DNA of 64,000 nt from Amycolatopsis marina (GCF_900111885.1 NZ_FOKG01000013.1:124001-188000), one strand, 5' to 3'; shown: positions 49,948 through 59,365, numbered from the stretch's first letter. Notes: generated by a model not told the origin, from the letters alone. A program made the numbers and translations.

Positions 49948-50163
49948 AACCCTCCTCACTTCTCAACCGCTGCGCTCCCTGTCAACCCTGCCGCGAATGT
50001 ACGCCAACGGCCCGTTGCTTGACCCGTTCGTGGTGGGTTTTCGTCGTCGCCGGAGCCCCCGACACCGAGCGGGACCACCCCCACCCGGACACCCCAGCGA
50101 AACACCGTCCAACCCCTGGACACGAGACCGCGCTCCCCGCGACTGGGGCATGTCCTATGCGGT

Positions 50164-50721
50164 TCAGCGGGTCCGGTAGCGCGCGTAGATCAGTCCGCTG
50201 TCGAAAGCATGCTCCTCGGCCAACTCGAGATCGAGTCGCACGCCGTCGGGGAAGAACCGCTTGCCGCCGCCGACCACGCTCGTGGTGATGAACAGGTGGT
50301 ACTCGTCCACCAGACCGGCCGCGATCGCCTGGGCCGCGAGGTTCGGGCCATCGACGGTGAGGTCGTGATCAGCTTCGGCCTTGAGCTTGCGCACCGCGTC
50401 CGGGTCGAAGGTCCGCTCGATCCTGGTCTTCGCGCTGGCGACCGACTCCAGCGTCGTGGAGTACACGATCTTCTCCGCGGCCTGCCAGTCGCGGGCGTAC
50501 TGCAGGATGTGCGCCGGCTGGTCGGGCTCGGTGTGCGCGGTCTCCCAGTAGACCATCGTTTCGTACATCCGTCGGCCGTAGAGGTACGTGCCGACGGGGC
50601 GGAAGAGGTCGTTGATGAAGGTGTGCACTTCCTGGTCGTCGGCCCCGGTGCCGAGGCCGCCCTCCGCCGCCTCGGCGTAGCCGTCGAGCGAGGTGATCAT
50701 CGAGTAGATGAGCTTTGCCAT
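50164..50721 (-). CDS. Dihydrofolate reductase-like (RibD C-terminal) protein
   Basis: A 185-residue reductase of the RibD_C/YwjB group. Start MAKLIYSMITSLDGYAEAAE, the family motif GRRMYETMVYWETA, the nucleotide loop DHDLTVDGPNLAAQAIAAGL and the C-terminal GLIYARYRTR are intact. It probably reduces an unknown pterin-like compound with NADPH. No riboflavin or folate genes are near. ATG 50721 has GGAGG upstream in CCGGAGGAGACGC. Confidence 0.9.
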   Translation of the reverse strand: MAKLIYSMITSLDGYAEAAEGGLGTGADDQEVHTFINDLFRPVGTYLYGRRMYETMVYWETAHTEPDQPAHILQYARDWQAAEKIVYSTTLESVASAKTRIERTFDPDAVRKLKAEADHDLTVDGPNLAAQAIAAGLVDEYHLFITTSVVGGGKRFFPDGVRLDLELAEEHAFDSGLIYARYRTR

Positions 50722-50794
50722 GCGTCTCCTCCGGGTACGACCGCCTCGGTCTGTCAGCGATCCCGCAGGTTATGACCTCAGCACGACCCGAAAC

Positions 50795-51709
50795 TCATCG
50801 GTCGACCGGCCGGCTCCGAAGCCGCCGCAGCATGCGGGCGTCGCCGAACCCGACGACGCGGGCGGCCGACTCCACCGTGACCCCTTGCGAGATCAGATGT
50901 TCGGCGCGCTCCACCCGCAGGATCTGCTGGTAGCGCAACGGCGTGATCCCCGTTTCCCGCAGGAACGTCCTGGTCACGGTCCGCTCGCTGCTGCCGGACT
51001 CTCGTGCGAGTTCAGCGAGCGGCAGTGTCTCGGTGAAGCGGCTGTCAATCACGTCCTGCACTCGGTGCACGATGTCGCTGAGGTGCGCCCGGTGTCGCAG
51101 CATGGCGCTGGCCTGCCACTCGTCACCGTTGCGCCGGGCGTAGACGACCATGGTCCTGGCGATGCGCGCCGCGATCGCGGGACCGTGCCGGGCCGACACC
51201 AGATGCAGCGCGAGGTCGATTCCGCTGGCGATTCCGGCCGAGGTGACGATTCCGCCGTCCTCGGTGTACAGCACGTCCCGGACCACGGTCGCCTTCGGGT
51301 ACCGGCTCGCCAGTTCGTCCTGCAGCTCGTGGTGTGTCGTGCACCGGCGCCCGTCCAGCAGGCCGGCCCGGCCCAGCGCTTCGGCTCCCGCGCACACGCT
51401 GGCGACCATGCCGCCCGAGGCGTGGTGCTCCCGCAGCCAGCGCAGACTCGACTCCGCCAGCGGCCCGGTGCGGGCGAGCCGGGGTGCCCGCCAGCCGGGC
51501 ACGAGGACAAGGTCGCTCGGATCCAGCTCGGGCAGGCCCTCCCGCGCCCGCACCGGGAGCCCCTGCGCGGTCGGCACCTCGGCCCACTCCGCCACGTGGA
51601 GCAGCGTGTAGTCCAGGCCGAGGTCAGCCGCGCTGGAGAACACCTGCGCCGGACCGGCGAGATCGAGCAGGTGCAGCCCAGGAACGAGGAGGAAGACGAC
51701 TCGGCTCAC
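50795..51709 (-). CDS. GlxA-type AraC-family regulator (DJ-1/PfpI domain)
   Basis: A 304-residue regulator. Residues 1-175 form a DJ-1/PfpI-like domain (RVVFLLVPGLHLLDLAGPAQ, with the elbow MVASVCAGAEALGRAGLLDG including Cys), and 210-300 an AraC HTH pair (LPLAELARESGSSERTVTRT, LRYQQILRVERAEHLI). GlxA-type activators often control adjacent hydrolase or demethylase genes. GTG 51709 begins eight bases after the isochorismatase stop, so they form one operon. Confidence 0.9.
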   Translation of the reverse strand: MSRVVFLLVPGLHLLDLAGPAQVFSSAADLGLDYTLLHVAEWAEVPTAQGLPVRAREGLPELDPSDLVLVPGWRAPRLARTGPLAESSLRWLREHHASGGMVASVCAGAEALGRAGLLDGRRCTTHHELQDELASRYPKATVVRDVLYTEDGGIVTSAGIASGIDLALHLVSARHGPAIAARIARTMVVYARRNGDEWQASAMLRHRAHLSDIVHRVQDVIDSRFTETLPLAELARESGSSERTVTRTFLRETGITPLRYQQILRVERAEHLISQGVTVESAARVVGFGDARMLRRLRSRPVDR

Positions 51710-51716
51710 GATCCGG

Positions 51717-52313
51717 TCAGCGTACGCCGACGGTTCCCGCCACCTCGGCGATCGTGGCGATCCGGGCGAACCGGTGGGCGAGGGCGTACTCCGTGCGCGC
51801 CACGACGTCCTCGGTGGAGAGCGTGCGCGGGTCGGCGAGCAGCTCCTCGACCGAGCGGTCCCGCGGCGCGTCCGGGTGCGGGATGGGGAACGTCGCGGTC
51901 GCCTCGGTGACGAAGGTGACGTCGAAACCGAGGTCCGTGGCGACCCGCGCGGTCGTCTCACAGCATTGTTCGGTCTGGATACCGCAGATCACCAGCTCGC
52001 GGATACCCGCGACGGTGAGCAGTTGCTGCAGGTTGGTCGTGGTGAACGCGTTTCGGGACGTCTTAGTGAGAACCGGTTCGCCATCACGCGGGCCGAGCCC
52101 GGCCATCGGCCGGACGAACCCGCCGCTGGGATCGAAGACGTTGCCCGTGCCCGGCTCGGTGTGCAACACCCAGACCACGAGATCGCCGCCGGCGCGCGCG
52201 GCGTCGACGAGTACCCCTGTCCGGTTCGCGATGTCCGGGTTGGACACGGCGGTCCAGATGGGCCGTTGCTCGAAGGATTCCTGGACGTCGATGACGAGAA
52301 GTGCTCTGCTCAT
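51717..52313 (-). CDS. Isochorismatase-family cysteine hydrolase
   Basis: A 198-residue cysteine hydrolase. The triad Asp is in ALLVIDVQESF, the Lys is in VLTKTSRNAF, and the Cys is in ICGIQTEQCCETTARVATDL (second of the pair is the usual site). It probably cleaves an amide such as nicotinamide-like or a urea-derived compound. It is upstream of the GlxA-type regulator by seven bases. Neighbour at 52382 is a UAAP protein, which suggests nitrogen scavenging. Confidence 0.9.
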   Translation of the reverse strand: MSRALLVIDVQESFEQRPIWTAVSNPDIANRTGVLVDAARAGGDLVVWVLHTEPGTGNVFDPSGGFVRPMAGLGPRDGEPVLTKTSRNAFTTTNLQQLLTVAGIRELVICGIQTEQCCETTARVATDLGFDVTFVTEATATFPIPHPDAPRDRSVEELLADPRTLSTEDVVARTEYALAHRFARIATIAEVAGTVGVR

Positions 52314-52381
52314 GCGGCGAGTCTTCCCCGGACGAACCCCGCTCGGCAGACACGATCACGCCGAGGTGCGGAACGATCCGG

Positions 52382-53233
52382 TCACGGAGACCGCGTCGAT
52401 TCCCCGGCCGGCACGGTCATCCCGTGCCTTCCGGCATACGAGGCGACCGGCGGCGGGGTCCACCCTTCGGTCAGTTCGGGGCGCGGCCGGTACACCTGCA
52501 CGCCGAGCGGCCTGCACACCTCGATCGGATCGCGGGCGTCCGGGCCCCACAATGGAACCGACAGATCACCCGCGGGACAGGTGGACAACGCGCACAACAG
52601 GTCCTGTTCGGCGAAGAACTCGAAGTGATCGCCCGCGCGGGCAGGCGATGCCTTCATGAAGTAGCGGTCCTCGTCGTTGAGACCGGTGCACTGAAAGACG
52701 TTCAGCACGTCGTGCACGTCGAACTCGGTCAGGCCGTACGGCAGCACCGCCCGTACCAGGTTGGAGTGGCAGTGGAAGTCGTAGTCGGTACCACTGAGGA
52801 TCCGGTTCACGTACGGGTCGCAGCGGGTGCCGAGCAGGTCGTGCACCCGGCCCCCCTCGTCGTCCAACCCGTAGGCCTCCAGGCTGTCCGCGATCACGGT
52901 GAGCAGCGGGCGCAGGTACGGCAGCGTGGACCACAGCCGGTCGTACCTGGTGACGTGCGCGGCCTGCAACTGCCGCGTCCGCGAGGCCCAGAGCCGCTCA
53001 CGCGGGTTGTGCCGGTTCCACACGTTCAGATCGCCCACCTGCGGGCCCTCCGGGGTGCTGATCCGGCACACGTGGCCCGCGGGGACCTCCCAGGCCCTGC
53101 CGGACCGGATCGGCAGCACGAAACTCTCCGCGAGCTCACGGCCGTCCTCCGCGGCCAACCGGTCGTAGAAGGGCTTGTCGACGTCCATGACGCTGCCGGG
53201 CAGTGGCTGGTAGGCGGCTTTCGGAGATCCCAT
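52382..53233 (-). CDS. Urea carboxylase-associated (DUF1989) protein
   Basis: A 283-residue protein of the UAAP/DUF1989 family, with the motif ISTPEGPQVGDLNVWNRHNP (metal-bearing in some members) and CALSTCPAGDLSVPLWGPDA near the C-terminus, conserved in carboxyguanidine deiminase subunits. Known members act in guanidine or urea use; here no urea carboxylase gene is near. Ends 68 bases before the isochorismatase and may share its operon. ATG 53233 overlaps the stop of the P450-like gene region by a short distance. Confidence 0.85.
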   Translation of the reverse strand: MGSPKAAYQPLPGSVMDVDKPFYDRLAAEDGRELAESFVLPIRSGRAWEVPAGHVCRISTPEGPQVGDLNVWNRHNPRERLWASRTRQLQAAHVTRYDRLWSTLPYLRPLLTVIADSLEAYGLDDEGGRVHDLLGTRCDPYVNRILSGTDYDFHCHSNLVRAVLPYGLTEFDVHDVLNVFQCTGLNDEDRYFMKASPARAGDHFEFFAEQDLLCALSTCPAGDLSVPLWGPDARDPIEVCRPLGVQVYRPRPELTEGWTPPPVASYAGRHGMTVPAGESTRSP

Positions 53234-53239
53234 GGCCGG

Positions 53240-53923
53240 TCAATCTAGTGCCTCGGCGACCCCTTCTGCGATGGCGACGGCGTGGGCCTGCCCAGGGCAG
53301 CGATGCGGCCCCGCCCCGAACGGCAGCCCGCCCGCGGCGAGGTCGAGTTCCAGTACAGAGCCGTCTTGGTCGATCCTCCGGGTGACCCGAACCGGTGGGT
53401 CGTCGCGCAGCACGTCCGCGACGACGGCGTCAGGCCCCCGATTCCCGCCACGCCGCACGGCGTCCACGGTGCGGGCCACCAGCGTGGCCGTGGCGTCACA
53501 CGCCTGCACCAGCAGGCCGAGCACGGCGGCTGTGCGCTCGTCGGGGACCCCGCCACAGCGTGCGACCAGTTCCGCAACCGCACGGTCCGCCGCGGACAAC
53601 GCGGCCGGATCGGTCGCGGTATGCGGGTGGTACGCCCTGCCGATCGCGGACACAGCCGGGGCACGGACCCCATGGATGCCCAGTGCCTCGGCGAGCAACT
53701 CGACCGGCGGTGTGTGTGGGCTCGCCACCGCCCGCGCTCGCAGATCGCCCGGTGACACCTCGCCGAGCAGCTCGACCGCAAGTGCCCTGCGCCGCTCGTG
53801 GTCCGCACCGGTACTGAACCGGGCCACGGTGCAGCGGAGCCACTCGATGCCGGCGGGGACGGGCGGGACGGCGAACCGGTCGTCGGCGAGCGTGGCCGCG
53901 ACCGGGGAAGTGGAGATCTCCAT
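53240..53923 (-). CDS. Short cytochrome P450-like protein
   Basis: A 227-residue protein with a P450 C-terminal half: LPFGAGPHRCPGQAHAVAIA carries the heme-Cys loop (FGxGxHxCxG). Before it, LLVQACDATATLVARTVDAV resembles the I helix, and VVADVLRDDPPVRVTRRIDQ is at the K-helix position, but with Asp in place of Glu of ExxR. About 170 N-terminal residues of a normal 400-residue P450 are missing, with MEISTSPVAATLADDRFAVP substituted. It could bind heme but probably lacks a full substrate pocket. Divergent from an ArsR gene. Confidence 0.78.
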   Translation of the reverse strand: MEISTSPVAATLADDRFAVPPVPAGIEWLRCTVARFSTGADHERRRALAVELLGEVSPGDLRARAVASPHTPPVELLAEALGIHGVRAPAVSAIGRAYHPHTATDPAALSAADRAVAELVARCGGVPDERTAAVLGLLVQACDATATLVARTVDAVRRGGNRGPDAVVADVLRDDPPVRVTRRIDQDGSVLELDLAAGGLPFGAGPHRCPGQAHAVAIAEGVAEALD

Positions 53924-53988
53924 GCGCGGAACCTACGAGCAGGACGGTTCGGTGGTGACCGAAATGAGCCAGGAGCAGAATCGGGCGT

Positions 53989-54699
53989 ATGTCTCGGAGC
54001 ACCGAACTCGCGGGGCTCGCCGGGTTGCTGGCCGACCGCACCAGGGCCGAGTTCTGCCTCGCGCTGCTCGACGGGCGTGCCTGGACCGCCGGTGAGCTGG
54101 CCACCCATGCCGGTGTCGCCGCCTCCACGGCGAGCGAGCACCTGGATCGGTTGATCGCCGGCGGGCTGCTGGTGCAGCGCAGGCAGGGCAGGCACCGCTA
54201 CGTCCAGCTCGCGGGGCCGGAGACCGCGCAACTGTTGGAGACGCTGACCGCGCACCTCGGTCCACGACCAGCACGGCCGAACTCACTGCGGTCGGCCACG
54301 GCCTCCGCGGCACTGGCGCGCGGGCGCACCTGCTACGACCACCTGGCGGGCAGGCTCGGGGTGGCCATCACGGACGCGATGGCCGCGGGCGGACTACTCG
54401 ACCGGCAACACGGCTTCGCGCTCACCGCGTCCGGAGTGGACTGGCTCACCGATGCGCTCGGCGTCGATCCGGTCGTGTTGCGCACGAGCCGCCGCCCGGT
54501 CGCTCGGGAGTGTCTGGACTGGACCGAGCGGCGGTCACATCTCGCCGGAACGGCGGGCGCGCAGATCCGGCTGCGGCTGAGTGCCAACGACTGGACCCGG
54601 CGAACCGGCAGCGGTCGCGCCGTCCGGCTGACACCGGCAGGCGCGACCGCACTGCACGAACTGCTCGGACTCGAGGCCGACGCGCTGGAACTGGTGTGA
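53989..54699 (+). CDS. ArsR-family winged-helix regulator
   Basis: A 236-residue regulator with an N-terminal ArsR HTH (about 10-80: AGLLADRTRAEFCLALLDGR, ELATHAGVAASTASEHLDRL) and a second winged-helix-like region near the C-terminus. No metal-binding Cys pair is visible, so it is a non-metal ArsR. It is divergent from the P450-like gene and probably controls it. The stop is two bases from the convergent permease gene. Confidence 0.88.
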   Translation: MSRSTELAGLAGLLADRTRAEFCLALLDGRAWTAGELATHAGVAASTASEHLDRLIAGGLLVQRRQGRHRYVQLAGPETAQLLETLTAHLGPRPARPNSLRSATASAALARGRTCYDHLAGRLGVAITDAMAAGGLLDRQHGFALTASGVDWLTDALGVDPVVLRTSRRPVARECLDWTERRSHLAGTAGAQIRLRLSANDWTRRTGSGRAVRLTPAGATALHELLGLEADALELV

Positions 54700-54701
54700 G
54701 T

Positions 54702-55484
54702 TCAGGCGTCCCTGCGGGAGAACACCGCCGTCCCCACACCGACCGCGAGCACCACGTAGACCAGCAGCACGACTCCCGCGCCCACCGGCGACAGGAGCGC
54801 GCCGGGCACTTCTCCGGCCAACTGCCTCGGCAGGTTCGTCAACAGCACGGCGGAAACCCTGTCACGCCACGACGACGGCAGGAACATCGCGATCACCGGC
54901 ACGACGAACAGCAGGGCGGTCATGGTCACCAGGGTGCCCGCACTGGAGCGGAGCACCGTGGCGATCCCGAACGCCACAAGGGCCACGACCATCACCACCA
55001 GACCGTGGGAAACAACGAGCGGGATCATGTCCGTCGGTGTCTCCCACGGCGAGATCGGTCGCGGCCGGTCGCCGACGATCAGCCAGGTCGCGAGGAACGA
55101 CAGCCAGGCGAGCACCTGACCGGCGACCAGAGCGCCGCCACCGAGCACCACGGTCCGCGCCAGCATCATCGTCCTGCGCTGCGGTGCGGCGACGAGGCTC
55201 GTCCGGATCATCCCGGTGCCGTACTCACCCGCGACCGCCAGTCCGGCGAGCACCGCGAGGCAGAACATGCTGAACGGTGTCGAGAGCAGCCCCACGTCGG
55301 CACTCGCGAAAATCGCCTGTTCACTCGGCGGCGAGTTGTCCCAGTCGGCGGTCATCAGGAACGCGATGACGGAGGTCAGCGCCAGCGCGACCAGCGCGGC
55401 TCCGAGCACGTAGTAGGTCGAGCGGACCGTCCGGAGCTTGGCCCACTCCGACGCCACGACGTCTGTCCAAACTGCTGTCCTCAT
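54702..55484 (-). CDS. ABC-2 type transporter permease
   Basis: A 260-residue integral membrane protein with six TM helices (YVLGAALVALALTSVIAFLM, MFCLAVLAGLAVAGEYGTGM, VAGQVLAWLSFLATWLIVGD, LVVMVVALVAFGIATVLRSS and more), including the ABC-2 motif GEYGTGMIRTSLVAAPQRR. It pairs with the upstream ATPase through a four-base overlap (ATGA). The exporter type is uncertain; similar systems export lipids, lantibiotics or polyketides. Confidence 0.9.
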   Translation of the reverse strand: MRTAVWTDVVASEWAKLRTVRSTYYVLGAALVALALTSVIAFLMTADWDNSPPSEQAIFASADVGLLSTPFSMFCLAVLAGLAVAGEYGTGMIRTSLVAAPQRRTMMLARTVVLGGGALVAGQVLAWLSFLATWLIVGDRPRPISPWETPTDMIPLVVSHGLVVMVVALVAFGIATVLRSSAGTLVTMTALLFVVPVIAMFLPSSWRDRVSAVLLTNLPRQLAGEVPGALLSPVGAGVVLLVYVVLAVGVGTAVFSRRDA

Positions 55485-56398
55485 CGGACACTTCCCTCCA
55501 GTCCTGCCCGGTACTGCACGCTTTCGTCGGTGATCTCCAGGTATGCCTCCTCGAGTGAGGCACTGCGCGGAGTCAGCTCGTGCACAGCGATCCCGTGCCG
55601 CACCGCGATGTCACCGATCGCCACCGCGTCGCATCCGGTCACCGACAGCGCGCCGTCCGGATCGGTCAGCACCACGGCGCCCGCGGCCTCCAGTGCCGCG
55701 CTCAGCTCTGCCGGTCGCGGGGTGCGAACCAGCACGTCCCTGTTGAAGCGGGCCAGCAGGTCGGTCATCGACGTCTCGGTGACGAGCCTGCCGCGGCCGA
55801 GCACGAGCACGTGGTCCGCCGTCAGTGCCATCTCGCTCATCAGGTGGCTGGAGACCAGCACCGTGCGCCCTTCGCTCGCCAGCGCGCGCATCAGCTCACG
55901 GATCCAGCGGATACCCTCCGGGTCGAGCCCGTTCACCGGTTCGTCGAACAGCAGCACCCCCGGGTCACCGAGCAGCGCGGCAGCCACCCCCAGCCGCTGC
56001 TTCATCCCCAGCGAGAAGCCGCCGATCCGTTTGCGCGCCACCCCGCCGAGCCCGACCTGTTCGATCACCTCGGTCACCCTCGCCCGCCCGATCCGGTTCG
56101 CCCGCGCCAGGCAGTACAGGTGATCGGCCGCCCTGCGCCCGCCGTGCACCGCTGCGGCATCGAGCAGGGCACCCACCTCGTGCAGTGGCCACCGGATCTC
56201 CGCGTACCGCTTGCCGTTCACCAGCGTTCGCCCCGAGGTCGGGTTGTCGAGCCCGAGCACCGTGCGCATCGTCGTGGACTTGCCCGCACCGTTGGGGCCG
56301 AGGAAACCGGTCACCTGCCCGGGTCGCACGGTGAAACTCAACTGGTCCACGGCAAGCGTCGAGCCGTATCGCTTGGTCAGTTCCGCTACTTCGATCAT
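55481..56398 (-). CDS. ABC transporter ATP-binding protein
   Basis: A 305-residue ATPase. Walker A GPNGAGKSTTMRTVLGL, signature FSLGMKQRLGVAAALLGDPG, Walker B VLLFDEPVNGLDPEG and H-loop VLVSSHLMSEM are all intact. The C-terminal 90 residues are the typical ABC-2 exporter regulatory region. ATG 56398 begins MIEVAELTKRYG. The ATPase and permease form a two-gene operon, divergent from a DesK-type kinase, a common layout where the two-component system controls the exporter. Confidence 0.93.
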   Translation of the reverse strand: MIEVAELTKRYGSTLAVDQLSFTVRPGQVTGFLGPNGAGKSTTMRTVLGLDNPTSGRTLVNGKRYAEIRWPLHEVGALLDAAAVHGGRRAADHLYCLARANRIGRARVTEVIEQVGLGGVARKRIGGFSLGMKQRLGVAAALLGDPGVLLFDEPVNGLDPEGIRWIRELMRALASEGRTVLVSSHLMSEMALTADHVLVLGRGRLVTETSMTDLLARFNRDVLVRTPRPAELSAALEAAGAVVLTDPDGALSVTGCDAVAIGDIAVRHGIAVHELTPRSASLEEAYLEITDESVQYRAGLEGSVR

Positions 56399-56518
56399 GC
56401 CCGCAACGCTGCCGGTGTCGGCTCGCCGGCACATCGAACCGGGGCCTGGAACCGCGCTGGGGAAGTCAGACCCTGGGTTGACGGACCGGGGCACGACGCG
56501 AAAGGGAAGGACACCGGC

Positions 56519-56524
56519 TAGCGT
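56519..56524 (+). promoter_or_regulatory. Leaderless promoter -10 box of the kinase gene
   Basis: TAGCGT ends seven bases before the GTG at 56532, with no ribosome site, so transcription would start at or near the first codon. Confidence 0.55.
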
Positions 56525-56531
56525 CGTCGGT

Positions 56532-57692
56532 GTGGCCGAGACCCGCGCACGTGAGGCGATGAGCAGAATTCGCGGTCTCCACCTGTACGTGCTCGATCTG
56601 GCCTTCGCCATCGCCACAACGGCGGTCTACATCGGATTCGCCCAGGGCGCGTCCGTCAGGGTGGTCCAGGACGAGCCGTGGCTGGGCTGGCTCGTCGCGG
56701 CCGCCGTAGGCCTCCCGCTCGCGGTGCGCAGACGGTGGCCGCTTCCGGTGCTGGTCGTCGTGGTCGCCGGGCAGTTGGCCGCGACCTTTCTGCACATGAT
56801 CCTGGAGCCATACCTCGCCTCGGCCTTCGCGACCTACCTGGTCGGACTCGCCGAACCGGTGCGCCGCTCCACCGCCGGGCTCGTGCTGGCCATGGCGGGC
56901 TCGGCGACGGCGATACTGCTGAACCAGGGCGCGACCGAAAGTGACGCCACGTTCGCCGCGGTCTGGTTCTTCCTCGGCGCGGCGTGGGTCGCGGGACGCG
57001 CTGTCCGGAACAAGCGGGCCAAGATCGCGGCGGAGTCCGAACACCGGGCGAGACAGGCCGTCCTCGACGAGCGCCTGCGCATCGCCCGTGAACTGCACGA
57101 CGTCGTGGCGCACAGCATGAGCCTGATCGCGGTGAAGGCAGGCGTGGCGCACCATGTCGCCGAGGACCGCCCCGATGAGGCCAGCGCCGCACTCGGGGTC
57201 ATCGAGACCACCACACGGGAGGCGCTCGTGGAGATGCGGCACATCCTCGGCGTGCTGCGCTCGGGCGGGGAACTCGACACCGAACTCGCACCGGTGCCGG
57301 GCCTTGCGGGGCTGCCCGGGCTGGCCGAGCACGCGAGGATGGCCGGGGTGACCGTGCGGCTGGACGTCGAGGGGCAGGACCAGCTGCCGGACGGCGTGGA
57401 GGTCTCGACCTTTCGGATCGCGCAGGAAGCACTCACCAACGTGGTGCGGCACGCGGCGCCAGCGCACTGCCTCGTGCGGGTGCGGATCGGCGACGGTGCG
57501 GTGCGCATCGAGGTGACCGACGACGGACCCGGCCTCCGGCAGGCCCCGGATCGCCCTGTCCCCGGGCACGGCCTGATCGGGATGCAGGAGCGGGTGGCCG
57601 TGTACGGCGGCACATTCGAGGCGGGAGAGCGGGATTCGGGTGGATTCGCGGTGACCGCGACCCTGCCCTACGAGACCGGAGTCGCGACGTGA
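56532..57692 (+). CDS. Histidine kinase, DesK/NarX type
   Basis: A 386-residue sensor kinase with four to five N-terminal TM helices (to about 155), HisKA_3 with phospho-His in IARELHDVVAHSMSLIAVKA (about 188) and a HATPase domain (IAQEALTNVVRHAAPAHCLV, VTDDGPGLRQA, GLIGMQERVAVYGG). GTG 56532 is supported by the leaderless -10 box; ATG 56559 is an alternative with GTGAGG. It overlaps the regulator by GTGA and is divergent from the ABC exporter, likely controlling it. Confidence 0.92.
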   Translation: MAETRAREAMSRIRGLHLYVLDLAFAIATTAVYIGFAQGASVRVVQDEPWLGWLVAAAVGLPLAVRRRWPLPVLVVVVAGQLAATFLHMILEPYLASAFATYLVGLAEPVRRSTAGLVLAMAGSATAILLNQGATESDATFAAVWFFLGAAWVAGRAVRNKRAKIAAESEHRARQAVLDERLRIARELHDVVAHSMSLIAVKAGVAHHVAEDRPDEASAALGVIETTTREALVEMRHILGVLRSGGELDTELAPVPGLAGLPGLAEHARMAGVTVRLDVEGQDQLPDGVEVSTFRIAQEALTNVVRHAAPAHCLVRVRIGDGAVRIEVTDDGPGLRQAPDRPVPGHGLIGMQERVAVYGGTFEAGERDSGGFAVTATLPYETGVAT

Positions 57693-58378
57693 GCGAGGAC
57701 GACCAGATCCGGGTGCTGATCGCCGACGATCAGGCGCTGCTGCGGGGGAGTTTCCGGGTACTGCTGGAGAGCGCGCCCGGTCTCACCGTCGTCGGCGAGG
57801 CGGGCAACGGCGCCGAGGCGGTCGAACTGGCCGGACGCGAGCGGCCGGACCTCGTGCTGATGGACGTGCGCATGCCGGAGATGGACGGCATCGAGGCGAC
57901 GCGGCGGCTGTGCGCGCCGAACGCGTCCGGCGCTGCCGCTGCCGGGCCCCGTGTGCTGATCCTCACCACCTTCGATCTGGATTCCTATGTCTTCGCGGCG
58001 CTGCGGGCCGGAGCCAGCGGCTTCCTGCTCAAGGACACCCCGCCTGGCGACCTGCTCGCGGCGATCCGGGTCGTCGCCGCGGGTGACGGTCTGCTCGCAC
58101 CGGCCATCACGCGGCGGCTGATCGCCGAGTTCGCCGCCCGCCCGCAGCCACGACGCGCGCCGCAGCGCTCGCTCGACGGCGTCACCGCGCGTGAGCGGGA
58201 GGTGCTGGCGCTGATCGCCACGGGTTTGTCGAACAACGAACTCGCCGCCGAGTTGCACCTGAGCATGGCGACGGTGAAAACCCACATCGGTCGTCTGCTG
58301 GCGAAGCTGGGCGCGCGCGATCGTGCCCAGCTCGTCATCGCCGCCTACGAGAGCGGCCTGGTGACCCCCGCACGGTGA
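57689..58378 (+). CDS. NarL/FixJ-family response regulator
   Basis: A 229-residue response regulator. Receiver: RVLIADDQALLRGSFRVLLE, phospho-Asp in LVLMDVRMPEMDGIE, switch Lys in GFLLKDTPPGD; LuxR HTH: VTAREREVLALIATGLSNNE to IGRLLAKLGARDRAQ. GTG start overlaps the kinase stop (GTGA). Similar to the regulator at 41712 in size and HTH, so the two systems are paralogous. Confidence 0.93.
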   Translation: MSEDDQIRVLIADDQALLRGSFRVLLESAPGLTVVGEAGNGAEAVELAGRERPDLVLMDVRMPEMDGIEATRRLCAPNASGAAAAGPRVLILTTFDLDSYVFAALRAGASGFLLKDTPPGDLLAAIRVVAAGDGLLAPAITRRLIAEFAARPQPRRAPQRSLDGVTAREREVLALIATGLSNNELAAELHLSMATVKTHIGRLLAKLGARDRAQLVIAAYESGLVTPAR

Positions 58379-58486
58379 ACAGCGTCGAACTTCGGACGTC
58401 CAGGCACCAGACTCCCGGCCGTGGCAGGCGCTCAGCGGGTTCCGCTAGCCTGCGAGTACATCACCGAACGTGACGGGGGACCGAGG

Positions 58487-59365
58487 ATGACCGACGGCGA
58501 AGACCGCTCACCGGACGCACCCCCTGGGGTCGACCTGGAGAAGCCGTCGGCGGCCCGGATCTACGACTGGTATCTGGGCGGCAACCAGAACTGGGCGGTC
58601 GACCGCGAGTTCGGCAGGAAGATCGAACAGCTCTGGCCGCACGCCAAGCACGGCTCACGGCACAACCGGCAGTTCATGAACCGCGCCGTTCGCACGGCAC
58701 TCGACGACGGGATCAGGCAGTTCATCGACCTCGGTTCCGGCGTGCCCACCGTGGGCAACGTCCACGAGGTCGTCCGTGACCACCTGCCGGAGTCCGAACA
58801 GGCGAGCGTGGTCTACGTCGACTTCGAGGCGGTCGCGGCAGCACACGCGAGGCTGATTCTGGAACGCGAGGGCGCCACCGAATGGGCGGCCCTCGTGCAG
58901 CAGGACATGCGGCAGCCCAAGGCGATCCTCGACGACCCGGAGACCCAGCGGCTCATCGACTTCGACCAGCCGGTCTGTCTGCTGATGATCGCGGTGCTGC
59001 ATTTCGCCGGGCCCGACGACCGGCCGCTGGACATCATCAGGGGCTATCTCGACCGGCTGTGCGCGGGCAGCTGGCTGGCGCTGTCGCATATGACCGTCCC
59101 CGAGGACGACCCCGAGGCCGCGGCGGGGGTGCTGCGGTTCGCCGAACAGTACAAGTCGACGGCCAACCCGGTCTGGCTGCGGCCCCGCGACGAGATCGCC
59201 TCCTGGTTCGACGGCCTGACGCTGCTCGAACCCGGGGTGACGCACCTGACGGACTGGCGTCCCGACTTCGACGCGGACAACCTGCCGCCGCGCGACCTTG
59301 CCGCGAAGCCGTTCGCCTGGTGCGGCGTCGCCGAGAAGCCCGAGTCTGCAGATTCCGGGCGCTAG
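58487..59365 (+). CDS. SAM-dependent methyltransferase, DUF574-type
   Basis: A 292-residue methyltransferase of the actinobacterial Methyltransf_19 (DUF574) family: start PPGVDLEKPSAARIYDWYLG, then GNQNWAVDREFGRKI, SAM loop FIDLGSGVPTVGNVHEVV, and acidic motif VYVDFEAVAAAHARLIL. These proteins are abundant in actinomycetes; substrates are unknown. ATG 58487 has GGGGGACCGAGG upstream. It is convergent with the MntR-like gene by 17 bases. Confidence 0.9.
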   Translation: MTDGEDRSPDAPPGVDLEKPSAARIYDWYLGGNQNWAVDREFGRKIEQLWPHAKHGSRHNRQFMNRAVRTALDDGIRQFIDLGSGVPTVGNVHEVVRDHLPESEQASVVYVDFEAVAAAHARLILEREGATEWAALVQQDMRQPKAILDDPETQRLIDFDQPVCLLMIAVLHFAGPDDRPLDIIRGYLDRLCAGSWLALSHMTVPEDDPEAAAGVLRFAEQYKSTANPVWLRPRDEIASWFDGLTLLEPGVTHLTDWRPDFDADNLPPRDLAAKPFAWCGVAEKPESADSGR

